A stretch of DNA of 64,000 bases from Lacrimispora xylanisolvens (GTDB lineage Bacteria > Bacillota > Clostridia > Lachnospirales > Lachnospiraceae). A program made the translations under genes and the position numbers. How positions within the stretch are numbered: the stretch's first letter is position 1; every line of letters begins with the position of its first letter. The notes under the pieces were generated by a model. The model saw nothing but the letters and a program-made list of their open reading frames with translations, did no database searches and was not told the origin of the DNA. This document shows positions 47,409 to 56,598 of the stretch, in pieces. The DNA is taken from positions 3,337,501-3,401,500 of the forward strand of contig CP070896.1 in the NCBI GenBank assembly GCA_017084465.1. The letters run 5' to 3'.

Positions 47409-47462
47409 AACAGGCAGGAATCAGAAATAATACAGGGCTTTTCTGGTTTCTGCCTGTTTTTA
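47408..47462 (+). terminator. Terminator after the response regulator
   Basis: AAACAGGCAG (47408-47418) pairs with CTGCCTGTTT (47451-47460), with inner CAGAAA/TTTCTG, and ends in TTTTT. Confidence 0.85.
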
Positions 47463-47487
47463 TTCTGTAAAATAAATTTAAGTGGGA

Positions 47488-48111
47488 TTATGTATTGGTT
47501 TTAGTCGGATCAGATGATAAGGAGTCGGCGTAGAGATGTTTGATTGTGTCAATTGTTTGTGGAATTCCAAGCTTGCTGATGTTAAACAGAATCTGGTGGG
47601 ATTCTATACTTCCCCAGCTCTGGTCTGTATATGTTTCGTAATACTGTTTGCGGCGGTGATCCATTTTTTTAATGGAAGTCTCTGCTTCTTTTTTTGAGAT
47701 GTTATAGCGTTTCATAATGCGCTCTGTGCGGTCTTTTTGTGATGCGTAGATAAATATATTAATACACTGGGAATATTCCCGTAAAACATAATCTGCGCAC
47801 CTTCCTACGAATATACACGGCCCTTTTTGTGCCAGGCTTTCTATGATTTTACTTTGTGTCTCGAACGTGCTGTCGTTTAAAGGTACTCTTCTTGGGGCAA
47901 AACCGTTATAACGGTAGGATGAAAGAAAAGAGTTGAATACAGATTCATCCACTGCTTCCACCGTTATTTCTGACAAACCAAGTTTATCCGCAGCCATCTC
48001 TACCAGATCCCGGTCATACATGGGAATCCCCAGTTCCTCAGATAATCGGAAGGCGATTTCGTGCCCTCCACTTCCAAACTGTCTGCCGATTGCAATGATC
48101 TTGTGCTCCAT
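47488..48111 (-). CDS. Cytidylate-kinase-like protein (AAA_26)
   Basis: A 207-residue P-loop protein: HKIIAIGRQFGSGGHEIAFR (Walker A variant GRQFGSGGHE), YDRDLVEMAADKLGL, and GPCIFVGRCADYVLRE. It is the Cytidylate_kin2 family, common in Clostridia and distinct from canonical Cmk. The actual nucleotide substrate is unproven. It is transcribed leftward as a single gene, divergent from the deacetylase remnant. Confidence 0.88.
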   Translation of the reverse strand: MEHKIIAIGRQFGSGGHEIAFRLSEELGIPMYDRDLVEMAADKLGLSEITVEAVDESVFNSFLSSYRYNGFAPRRVPLNDSTFETQSKIIESLAQKGPCIFVGRCADYVLREYSQCINIFIYASQKDRTERIMKRYNISKKEAETSIKKMDHRRKQYYETYTDQSWGSIESHQILFNISKLGIPQTIDTIKHLYADSLSSDPTKTNT

Positions 48112-48289
48112 TTAAATCCGCTCCTTCGACTTAGGGATTGTACACAATATTTGGATATATATTTCTAATAACATAATTATAACGCATTTTAGAGGGAAAA
48201 GATAGAAAAAAACAGAAATATTCTGGTTGTATTTTCGCTTCAAAGCCCATAGATTGATTAATAAAAGCAGAAAGCCGGCTTGTAAGTTT

Positions 48290-48856
48290 ATGAAAATAAG
48301 ATGGAAATTGGCCTGTCTGTTGGCGGTCATTGTACTGGATATCGTCTTTGCAGGGGCGTTGTTTTTTAATTATAGTAAGGCGAAAAATACGTTGTTTCTG
48401 CCAGCAGATGCCGGAGGAGAAGCAAAGGAGGAAATTCGGGAACAATTTTCCGGCAGTAAGCAGATTGCGCTGACGTTTGATGACGGACCTCATTCTGTTT
48501 ATACGCCCCTGCTTTTAGATGGCCTTCGTAAACGGGGTGTCCATGCTACCTTTTTCCTGTTGGGAGAAAACGTAAAGGGCAAGGAAGCCATTGTAAAGCA
48601 GATGCAGGAAGATGGGCATCTGATTGGAAACCACGGATACAGTCACGTGCAGATGAGCAGAGAGGCTGTGGCCAATGCCTGTGAACAGATAGAAGAAAAT
48701 AATCGCCAGATTGAGGCGATTACTGGAGTCAGACCCCAGTACCTCAGGCCGCCCTATGGGTCTTGGAATGAGGAACTGGAGTGCACAACCAATATGACTG
48801 TGGTACTGTGGGATGTGGATACGTTGGATAGAGATGGAAAATGGAAAGAGACATGA
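48290..48856 (+). pseudogene. Polysaccharide deacetylase (NodB-type), C-terminally truncated
   Basis: The protein has a membrane anchor (residues about 5-27), then the NodB domain with IALTFDDGPHSVYTPLL (catalytic Asp and metal Asp), LIGNHGYSHVQMS (metal His) and RPPYGSWN. After VVLWDVDTLD it ends in RDGKWKET and a stop. The last 50-60 residues of the domain, including the usual motif 5 histidine segment, are missing. None of the three frames downstream encodes them. The break is two bases from the end of the oppositely oriented flavoprotein gene. No good ribosome binding site is seen before ATG 48290. It is most likely a decayed gene left by a rearrangement; a shortened but active form is less likely. 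Confidence 0.7.
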
Positions 48857-48857
48857 T

Positions 48858-49637
48858 TTAGTTAATTAATATATTTTTGCCATTCATCATTTTTCTCATC
48901 ACATGTTTTAGAAATTCAGAGTAAATTTTTCTGGCAAGCCCTATTTTTTTACTGGTATAATAATTTTTATCCAACCAGCCGCGTTCCAGCCAATAATTAT
49001 ATTCCACATTTTTTTTCTGCGCTGATTTGATGGCTTTACACTGCATCGCCCGGAACATTGCCAGTTGATATAAAGAGGGTTGACCTTCTTTTTTGTTTTT
49101 GCATATTTTATCTACCAGTTTATCAATTCTACTCTGCACATCCATTTTATATTTCTCATCAGTCGAAAGCGAAGATCCACAGACGCCTACCACACCTGCA
49201 ATATCGAATCCCCAGCCGATTGCCGTCATTTTCATATAGTTCAGTGTTTCTTTTAATCCAGAACCTCCCGTGGAAGAAAGAAGGATTGCTTTTTTGCCGA
49301 AAAAACGTGGTCTATGAAACATAAAGGAAAAATTATCATAAAAATTCTTCATTAATGCAGTTACGTGCTGCTCGTAAACCGGACAGGCAAAAATCACAAT
49401 ATCGCTGTCTGTCATTTTATCAAGTAACAAACCGGTAACCTGATTATGGGGACAATACTGTTCTCCTTTTGTATAACATAAGAGACAGCTTTTACAAAAA
49501 CCTAAATCTAAGTCTTTGAGAAATACATAGTCTACCTGCGTTTCACTGATTCTGTTAAAGCTGCTTTCCAGCATTTTAATTGTATTGAAACAATCACCGT
49601 TTTTTCTGGGGCTTCCAATAATTGCTGTGATTTTCAT
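48858..49637 (-). CDS. Flavodoxin-fold NAD(P)H oxidoreductase (NADPH-dependent FMN reductase family)
   Basis: A 259-residue flavoprotein: KITAIIGSPRKNGDCFNTIK (FMN phosphate loop), the cysteine-rich FCKSCLLCYTKGEQYCPH, which may hold an iron-sulfur site or disulfide, DIVIFACPVYEQHVTALMKN, and LLSSTGGSGLKETLNYM. The C-terminal extension (about residues 185-259) is basic and family-specific. The substrate is unknown. The ribosome binding site GGAGGA lies before ATG 49637. Confidence 0.88.
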   Translation of the reverse strand: MKITAIIGSPRKNGDCFNTIKMLESSFNRISETQVDYVFLKDLDLGFCKSCLLCYTKGEQYCPHNQVTGLLLDKMTDSDIVIFACPVYEQHVTALMKNFYDNFSFMFHRPRFFGKKAILLSSTGGSGLKETLNYMKMTAIGWGFDIAGVVGVCGSSLSTDEKYKMDVQSRIDKLVDKICKNKKEGQPSLYQLAMFRAMQCKAIKSAQKKNVEYNYWLERGWLDKNYYTSKKIGLARKIYSEFLKHVMRKMMNGKNILIN

Positions 49638-49698
49638 GATTTTTCCTCCAAAATATTCTTTGCAACAATTATTTTACAACATTCTGGAGCTGATGAAA

Positions 49699-52371
49699 TC
49701 AGTAAATAGTATGAATTATTCCTCTTTTTTCTGCTTCCACCACTGCTTTAGAACGACTATTCACATTAAGCTTCGTAAATAGATTCAGGATATGGCTTTT
49801 CACAGTACTGATTGAGATATATAACAATTGGGCAATTTCTTCATTACTTGCCCCGGAACTGATCAGTTTTAATACCTCCAGTTCTCTTTTGGTTAAAAGT
49901 GGAATACCTTTGTCGGCACCTTTAGATGTATGATCAAGAAAGTTTAAAATGTCTTTAGCATACATGATACTTTTATTATTATCAGAGTCGGTATTTTCTT
50001 TGGCCAGAAATTCAGTTAGTATTGATTTTATTCGGGTTCCATAATTGATGAATAGTCTTAAATAATTTTCATTCCGGCATTTAATCAGAGCCCTGTGCAA
50101 CTCCGTAAAAGCAGCTTCAGGCTTTGATAATCTTAGCCATGCGTCTGATTTCAGTATTTCTAACTGAGTTTCATACAGACCGCCAATATCGTCCAATTTT
50201 AGTATTTTATCAATATAGAGAAGTGCATTTTCATACTCCTCCCGTTTAACCAGTATCTCGGCAAGTAAAATATAATCATGCAGATTGTATTTTTTTAAAT
50301 TATCCGTGGGGGATAATTGATATTGTTCAATAAATTCTTCTGCTTTTTCAATATCACCCATATCCAGAAAAATTTTTGCCCTGCAGTATTCGATATGTCT
50401 TTTAAAACCATAAGTGTTTTCTTTTTCTGAAAGAATCAAAGCTTTATTAATTACTTCAATTGCTCTTTGGTCATTACCTTTTGCTAACAATGATCTGGCT
50501 TTTATTACATAGCAATTATTTTTTATATCAAAGATACCGCCCTGTTCAAACATTTCAATTGCTTTATCCGAATAATCAGCAGCAAGTTCTATATCATTTT
50601 TTAAATAAAGGATTTCAGATAATCCGGAATATACAATACCTAATAAAGGTATGGAGTTTCCACCTTTTTCTTTTAAGTATTTTTCTGCTTCCTGATATAG
50701 TATTTCCCCTTCATAGAATCTGCCCTGACAGGTCAGCATCATGCCAAGACCTCCCCATGAATAAGCGGCCGAATAAAGATTTCCTATTTTAATGCTAGCA
50801 GTAAGTGCTTTTAAATAATATTGTTCTGCTTCCCAAACATCTCCATGAACAATGTATGTAGTTGCAATACTCATTAAGGCAGCTGCATAGTTGGGATTAA
50901 ACTGATCCACCAGCTCCATGGCACTTTTTAACAGGTGAATGCTCTCTTCCAGATGATTCATTTTAATGAATGCTTTTGCAATTAGATATTCCCCTTCCAT
51001 ATCAGACTGTTTTTTTAATGCTGTATCTTCATATTCATTTTCAATCAGCTCTATATAATAACTGGCGTCACTGATTTTATGTCTGGATAAATAAATCCAT
51101 ACATAATCCAGCATCAGCCGTATATTCCCGTATACATATTGTGCAGGTACAGATTCGATCCATCTTTCAATTACTGTAAACTGCCCCTGATAAATAAGAG
51201 GACTGCTGATCTGTTCAATCAGATAAATTGCCTTTTCATAGCATTGTGCTTTCAGATAGCATGTGCAGGCTTCCTGTGGGTAGCCTTTTAATTCGTACCA
51301 CTTTGCCGCCTTTTCATATATATCTTTTACTAATTCAGGGGAGTTTTGGTTCGCTTTCTTTCTTAAAAAAGCTGCAAAAAGATTATGATACCGATACCAT
51401 TCCTCTTTCTGATCGAAACAGGAGAGAAAGAGATTCATTTCAAGCACCTGTCTTAACAGATCACCGCTGTTTTCCATATTAGTCACAGCCTGACACAGTT
51501 CAAGGGAAAACACATTTAACAATGATGTCTTTATCAGAAACTGATAGAGAGCGGGAGGCTGGCTGTTTAAGATATCCTCCATGAAATAATCTGCAAAATT
51601 CGATTGAAGCATCATTGTTTCAATGTCTGATAATGATTCTGCTCCCTTACGCTTACAGTATAATGCGGCAATCTGAAGGCCCACCGGCCAGCCTTCAGTT
51701 AATTCATAAAGCCTGGTTAACTGATCGTATGTAAGTTTTAATTCCATAATTTCGTTTGTATATACTTCTGTCTCTTTTCTGGTAAACTTAAGCTCATTTT
51801 CTCCAATTTCTATGATACTGTTTAGTTGCCCCATTCCTGACAGCTGGGATGCTATATGCAGGCGGCTTGTAAGAATCAGATGTATATTATAAGGCATGTG
51901 ATTTATAAAAAATTTCAGCCCATTAAAAATCTGCCTGTTTTTTATTACATGAAGATCTTCGATTATAAATAGAAAGTTTTTTCCGTTTTCCAGAATCTCA
52001 TTGATCAGTACCGTAATTATTGTTTCTATACCGCCTATCCTGGAGGTATTTAATAGATTTAATGACTTTTCGCCAATAGCTGGTATTGCTGATTTTATGG
52101 TAGTTATAAAATAAATCCAGAACCTGTTTTCTTCATTATCGTCTGCGTCCAGAGTGAGCCATGATGCAGTTAGTGATCTTTTTTTATGCATTGTTATCCA
52201 GGAGCTTAAAAGAGTAGTTTTTCCGAATCCGGCTGGCGCACTGATAAAGGTCAGTCTGTTGCTCAGGGAATCATCCAGTATACCAAAGAGATTCTCTCTT
52301 GCTATGGCTTTTTGCCGGTAAATATGATTAATGCAGTATTTTGTTTCCAGAAGTTCAATCGGATTACCCAT
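49699..52371 (-). CDS. MalT-type LuxR transcriptional regulator
   Basis: An 890-residue STAND-type ATPase regulator. Walker A ISAPAGFGKTTLLSSWI is near residues 40-55, followed by a NACHT/winged-helix part. TPR-like helical repeats run from about residue 400 to 790. The C-terminal LuxR helix-turn-helix is LLTKRELEVLKLISSGASNE, then TVKSHILNLFTKLNVNSRSK. Such regulators are switched on by a small ligand binding the TPR region. It lies downstream of amt-glnB on the same strand, behind a hairpin, so it may or may not govern nitrogen genes. No frameshift is seen over 2.6 kb. Confidence 0.92.
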   Translation of the reverse strand: MGNPIELLETKYCINHIYRQKAIARENLFGILDDSLSNRLTFISAPAGFGKTTLLSSWITMHKKRSLTASWLTLDADDNEENRFWIYFITTIKSAIPAIGEKSLNLLNTSRIGGIETIITVLINEILENGKNFLFIIEDLHVIKNRQIFNGLKFFINHMPYNIHLILTSRLHIASQLSGMGQLNSIIEIGENELKFTRKETEVYTNEIMELKLTYDQLTRLYELTEGWPVGLQIAALYCKRKGAESLSDIETMMLQSNFADYFMEDILNSQPPALYQFLIKTSLLNVFSLELCQAVTNMENSGDLLRQVLEMNLFLSCFDQKEEWYRYHNLFAAFLRKKANQNSPELVKDIYEKAAKWYELKGYPQEACTCYLKAQCYEKAIYLIEQISSPLIYQGQFTVIERWIESVPAQYVYGNIRLMLDYVWIYLSRHKISDASYYIELIENEYEDTALKKQSDMEGEYLIAKAFIKMNHLEESIHLLKSAMELVDQFNPNYAAALMSIATTYIVHGDVWEAEQYYLKALTASIKIGNLYSAAYSWGGLGMMLTCQGRFYEGEILYQEAEKYLKEKGGNSIPLLGIVYSGLSEILYLKNDIELAADYSDKAIEMFEQGGIFDIKNNCYVIKARSLLAKGNDQRAIEVINKALILSEKENTYGFKRHIEYCRAKIFLDMGDIEKAEEFIEQYQLSPTDNLKKYNLHDYILLAEILVKREEYENALLYIDKILKLDDIGGLYETQLEILKSDAWLRLSKPEAAFTELHRALIKCRNENYLRLFINYGTRIKSILTEFLAKENTDSDNNKSIMYAKDILNFLDHTSKGADKGIPLLTKRELEVLKLISSGASNEEIAQLLYISISTVKSHILNLFTKLNVNSRSKAVVEAEKRGIIHTIY

Positions 52372-52457
52372 TATGCGATCCCTGCCTGATATATATTTTT
52401 GTTATTAAGATTATACTATATATGAAATAACGCTACAATCCTTAACCCCTATAACAA

Positions 52458-52507
52458 CCAATGGGAATCTGCATGCCTTGATTAATAAGGCATTCAGATT
52501 CCCATTG
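52458..52507 (-). terminator. Terminator downstream of glnB
   Basis: CCAATGGGAATCTG (52458-52471) pairs with CAGATTCCCATTGG (52494-52507), with inner ATGCCTT/AAGGCAT. It is a very long stem; the T tract on the minus strand is short (TTGTTAT). Confidence 0.75.
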
Positions 52508-52522
52508 GATGATTTAATTATC

Positions 52523-52861
52523 TCATAAAGCATCTTTCCCACGTTCTCCAGTTCGGATTCTTACTACGTCATCCACATCATAGATAAAAATCTTACCGTC
52601 ACCGTAATTACCGGTATTTATTTGTGCTACGATTTCATTGACAATGACATCAGCAATTTCTGCAGGCACTACCGTTTCTACTTTTAATTTTGGAAGCAGA
52701 TTCACAGTTGTTTCCGTTCCCCTGTAGATTGTCTTATATCCCTTCTGGTTGCCATAGCCCATAATATTTGAAATCATTAAACCATTTGCCTTATTATCAT
52801 TGAGAATTTTCTTTACATCTTCCAACCGTTCGGGTTTAATAATAATCTCCAACTTTTTCAT
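52523..52861 (-). CDS. glnB: Nitrogen regulatory P-II protein (GlnB/GlnK)
   Basis: A 112-residue P-II protein: MKKLEIIIKPERLEDVKKIL, T-loop MGYGNQKGYKTIYRGTE, and the ATP/2-oxoglutarate C-loop GDGKIFIYDVDDVVRIRTGE. ATG 52861 follows GGAAGG; the frame upstream is not needed. It lies 39 bases after amt, the classic amt-glnK pairing, so it probably binds and blocks Amt when nitrogen is ample. Confidence 0.95.
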   Translation of the reverse strand: MKKLEIIIKPERLEDVKKILNDNKANGLMISNIMGYGNQKGYKTIYRGTETTVNLLPKLKVETVVPAEIADVIVNEIVAQINTGNYGDGKIFIYDVDDVVRIRTGERGKDAL

Positions 52862-52900
52862 ATATATTACCTTCCTTCGGCACATTGCCCTAATGTTTAG

Positions 52901-54467
52901 TTACCCCTTTTTAAATCTGTCTAACTGTTTAATCTCTGCGTTATCAGAAGAGTCAAAATCCAGTTCAGACTTTACTAACTGAAGATCCGGATATGCAGCT
53001 ACGCCCATTTCTGGAATATCCAGTCCGGAAAGTTCTGCCTCTGGTGATACCCTTAAGCCCCAGATTTTGTCCAGAACTTTAAAGAATACATAAGATACAC
53101 CAAATCCCCATACAAAAAGGACAATTACTGCAATAAACTGGGCTGCAAACTGGGAAACATCCCCGTAATACCCTTCACTCCACCTGCAACACCGTTAATC
53201 CCATCCCCGTAGGACCCATCGGCAAATAAGCCTAAAGAAAGAACTCCCCAAAGACCATTTACACAGTGAACAGAAATGGCACCTACCGGATCATCAAGCC
53301 TTAAATGATTCTCTACAAAAGATACTGCCAGACAAACCAATATACCCGCTATTAGTCCAATAATGAAAGAAGAGGCAGCATTAACAAACGCGCAGGGTGC
53401 AGTAATGGCAACCAGACCTGCCAGTGCACCGTTTGCTGTCATGGAAGGATCTGGTTTCCCATATCTGATCCACATATAAAACATGGCTGCCAGACCACCG
53501 ATTGCACCGGCTATCATGGTGTTGGTTGCAACAACAGAAAGCCTGAAATCCGAAGCGTTCAGCGTGGAACCGGCATTAAAAGAAAACCAGCAGAAGAACA
53601 GGATAATGGTTCCAATAATGGCCATAGGGATATCGTGCCCCGGAAATGCCCTTGTAGTTCCGTCTTTTTGAATTTACCAATTCTTGGGCCAATGACAATT
53701 GCGCCAGCCAGTGCCAGCATACCGCCCATGGAGTGAACAACTGCAGAGCCGGCAAAATCTACAACGCCATGTCCCAGACCAAAGTTTTTACCAAGGGTTG
53801 ATAACCAGCCACCGCCCCATACCCAGTTTCCGAACAGAGGGTAGAGAAACATGGAAATAAAAAATGAAGTAATAACAATTGCGGAGTATTTTATTCGTTC
53901 TGCAACAGCACCGGTTGGAATCGTAACGGTGGTATCCATAAATACCATCTGGAAGAAAAATAATGCATAGATACCAGGATCATAGATACCATCACCTGAT
54001 AATAAAAATCCTTTATAACCCAGAATACCACCAATTCCTGGTATTGACAACATGGCATTAAGTGCGCTGCCTCCTGTTCCCAAACCCGCAGCGCCGCCGG
54101 AGCCCCCGAACTGGAGTGCAAAACCAACAAGAAAATATCCAACAGCGCCAACTAAGAATACCATAAAATTCATTGTCATGGTGTGAGCTGCATTTTTACC
54201 ACGGCAGAATCCGGTTTCAACCATAGCAAAACCGCACTGGAAAAAGAATACCATAAAGCCGGTTATCATAATCCAGGTAAAATTAGCACCATAATAAGCT
54301 TTGTTGGCCATGGTAGCCACATCTGTAATTGTCTCTTTTCCGGTAGGCATTACATAGGAAGCACCTGTTGGATCTGCACTGCCTGGTGAGGAAAAAGCCA
54401 AAGCCAATGCGATTGCAGCTATCCCTAATACGATCAGTAAACCAATGATTGTTCCTGTTTTTTTCAT
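52901..54467 (-). CDS. amt: Ammonium transporter Amt, two frameshifts
   Basis: Amt/Mep/Rh transporter of about 522 residues after repair. It shows an N-terminal hydrophobic signal-like segment, FTWIMITGFMVFFFQCGFAM, VETGFCRGKNAAHT, the pore region VVDFAGSAVVHSMGGMLAL, the amt signature area FNAGSTLNASDFRLSVVATN, and the His of GVLSLGLFADGSYGDG. Two bases are missing: one in the T run 53667-53671 (repair gives KFKKDGTTRAFPGHDIPMAI) and one in CCC near 53169-53171 (repair gives GVKGYYGDVSQFAAQFI). The tail continues to the stop at 52901. Start ATG 54467 follows GGAGG. Confidence 0.93.
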
Positions 54468-54513
54468 GAAAATAACCTCCTTTTTATTGAAACATTTTTT
54501 ACACCCAACAATC

Positions 54514-54807
54514 TTACTTCTTCTTTTCTTTCATAAAATGATTCCAGCAAAACTCTGACGTACTTTTATAGACTTCCTCCTTAAGCCTTTCTACCGAGAA
54601 ATAATACCGGAGACCCAGATACATTACCAATAACCCCAATATCACTCCGGGAATCTGTGAATTTAAAACTTGAAAGCTGATATTGTTAAAAAAACTAAAA
54701 GCACAAAAAAACATACCAAGAAAAATAATGAATAAGGCTGATCCAAAAAGCACTGCCAGGGTCAGGGATTTTTGGATCAGAATTGTTGACTGGTTTTGCT
54801 TTTTCAT
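54514..54807 (-). CDS. Small membrane protein upstream of amt
   Basis: A 97-residue protein with two hydrophobic helices (about residues 13-40 and 50-68) and a charged C-terminus ending FMKEKKK. I do not recognise a family. ATG 54807 follows GGAGGA. It is 46 bases from amt and likely heads the same operon, so a role tied to ammonium transport is possible but unproven. Confidence 0.65.
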   Translation of the reverse strand: MKKQNQSTILIQKSLTLAVLFGSALFIIFLGMFFCAFSFFNNISFQVLNSQIPGVILGLLVMYLGLRYYFSVERLKEEVYKSTSEFCWNHFMKEKKK

Positions 54808-55272
54808 AAATTCCTCCTTTAAAATTAAATAAAAAAAGAGCCTACCCTAAGAAAGAATAAACTCCATTGTCAATTAGTCAGTATTAAGTTTTCAATAATA
54901 AAAGAAGTCAAAACGCATGCGTTCTGACTTCTTCGTCGATTAAATGATTAATATAACCTTAATATATAACTTTGCTTCGTAAAATGCAACTGTAATCCAT
55001 ACTAAACAGCCATAAATCGTAATACATTTTTAGCCAAAATGCGACATTTTTCATAATCACAATAACCTGGTTCCAACACTATCATTTCCATATTTGATTA
55101 TAATTGGTTTGATTATTAAACTATTTTGTTGATTGATTTTGTTTTGTTGATTGAAAATTGTTACAATCTCTAATATGATAAAATACAAAAGGAAAAAATG
55201 TAAAAAAACAACACAAAGTCAACAATAAAACAACTTGAAACAAAAATAAATCAATAAAAATAAATAAAAATA
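54808..55272. other. AT-rich divergent intergenic region with a hairpin and direct repeats
   Basis: About 465 bases without a gene between divergent operons. A near-complete palindrome at 54902-54933 (AAGAAGTCA ... TGACTTCTT around AACGCATGCGTT) could be an operator or terminator. TTTTGTTGATTGA occurs twice, at 55124-55136 and 55142-55154, with a period of 18 bases. The rest is A/T-rich with short AAATAAATAAAA runs. The minus-strand promoter of the amt unit is not clear. Confidence 0.55.
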
Positions 55273-55301
55273 TTGAAAAAGCAAAAATAATATGCTACAA
55301 T
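55273..55301 (+). promoter_or_regulatory. Promoter of the sugar ABC transporter operon
   Basis: TTGAAA (55273-55278) and TACAAT (55296-55301) are separated by 17 bases; the leader to the ATG is about 68 bases with AAGGAGG before it. The TTTTGTTGATTGA repeats lie about 120-150 bases upstream. Confidence 0.75.
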
Positions 55302-55375
55302 TTCCACATAAAGGACATATCGGGGTGTGTCCGGAGCAATAAACTATATTTTTTCATTTTAAGGAGGTTTATTTT

Positions 55376-56554
55376 ATGAAAAAGGGGTTAGCAATGGTTC
55401 TTGCGGCAACGTTGATTTTATCAGCGACGGGATGCGGCAGCGGGACAACAGCAGCAACTACGGCTGCAGAAACAGAGAAAAAAACAGAAGCTTCAAAAAC
55501 AGAAGAAACCACAACAGCAGCACAGAAGGTAGCGGACGCACAGGCTGCCGGTTCTCTGAAAGGTAAGAAAGTCGCAGTAGTCAGAAATTTAGCTGCCGGT
55601 GATCATACACAGCAATTCCTCGATGGCTGTGTATCAGAAGGCAAGAAATTTGGGTGGACTGTGGATACGTTTGTTACAGATGGGGACGATGCAAAAGCAC
55701 AGGAGACGGTAGCACAGGTAATTGCAAAAGGTTATGACGGTTTGATTGTATCTCATGGACAGCTTTCTTATTCTTACGATATGTTAAAGCCTGCAAGAGA
55801 TAAGGGAATGGCAGTTGTTACATTTGATACCATGCCATTTAAAGGCGGAGATGCAAACGGTCTTCTTCTGGATGGGGTAACATCAACCGCTCAGAATGAT
55901 CAGGCACTTGCAGAACTTTCCCTGGGCTATATGATGAAGGAATTTGAGGCAAAGGGAGGCAAATATCCCATGAAGGTGCTGAAAACATTTATGGGCCCTG
56001 GCATTCCTCCTCTGGACAGGCGTAATGAGATTTATGCAAAGCTGGAAGACGAAGGAAAGATTAAGACGCTGGAAGTAATTGCACCATCTGACTCTGCCAA
56101 TGCAAGAGGAGATATGACCAATAAGACAGCGGCGATTCTTCCTAAGTATCCGGAAGGATCCGTAGATGCAATCTGGGGATGTTATGACGAACTTGCCAAG
56201 GGAGTTCTGCAGGCACTTAATGATGCAGGCAGAACAGATATTCCTATGTATACCATTGACGTATCCAATGATGATATCCAGCTGATGGTTAAAAATCCTC
56301 AGGTGTGGAAATCTACTGCGGCGGTTGATCCTAAGCTGATTGGAATCGTGGATACCCGCCTTCTTGCTCTTAAGTTATTAGGAGCAGAGACTCCAAGTTA
56401 TTTTGATTTAAATGCCAGTAACATTGAAACAACGCAGCTGAGTGCAGAGACCACCATGGTTGATCTTGGCAAGATTGTAGATGGCTGGGGCGATGCCGAA
56501 GATCCGAAAGGAGCCCTGTTTACTGATGTGATTAAAGGGCTTTATGTAGAATAG
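55376..56554 (+). CDS. Ribose-type ABC transporter substrate-binding lipoprotein
   Basis: A 392-residue periplasmic-binding-protein-like lipoprotein. The signal peptide with lipobox LSATGC has Cys about 20 as the lipid anchor. A Thr/Glu/Lys-rich linker runs to about residue 55, then a two-lobe sugar-binding fold of the RbsB/XylF group (KKVAVVRNLAAGDHTQQFLD, GLIVSHGQLSYSYDMLKPARD, DAIWGCYDELAKGVLQALND). The neighbouring MtnK and MtnA homologues suggest the ligand is 5-methylthioribose or 5-deoxyribose, not ribose. It starts the operon with a strong AAGGAGG. Confidence 0.9.
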   Translation: MKKGLAMVLAATLILSATGCGSGTTAATTAAETEKKTEASKTEETTTAAQKVADAQAAGSLKGKKVAVVRNLAAGDHTQQFLDGCVSEGKKFGWTVDTFVTDGDDAKAQETVAQVIAKGYDGLIVSHGQLSYSYDMLKPARDKGMAVVTFDTMPFKGGDANGLLLDGVTSTAQNDQALAELSLGYMMKEFEAKGGKYPMKVLKTFMGPGIPPLDRRNEIYAKLEDEGKIKTLEVIAPSDSANARGDMTNKTAAILPKYPEGSVDAIWGCYDELAKGVLQALNDAGRTDIPMYTIDVSNDDIQLMVKNPQVWKSTAAVDPKLIGIVDTRLLALKLLGAETPSYFDLNASNIETTQLSAETTMVDLGKIVDGWGDAEDPKGALFTDVIKGLYVE

Positions 56555-56598
56555 CGGGATTCATTTCACAGTCATTACATAGGTAAGGAAGAGACGTC

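Noticed and set aside
48856-48950. Recovering the missing deacetylase end by a frameshift
   Set aside because: All three forward frames after 48856 hit stops quickly and carry no NodB motif.
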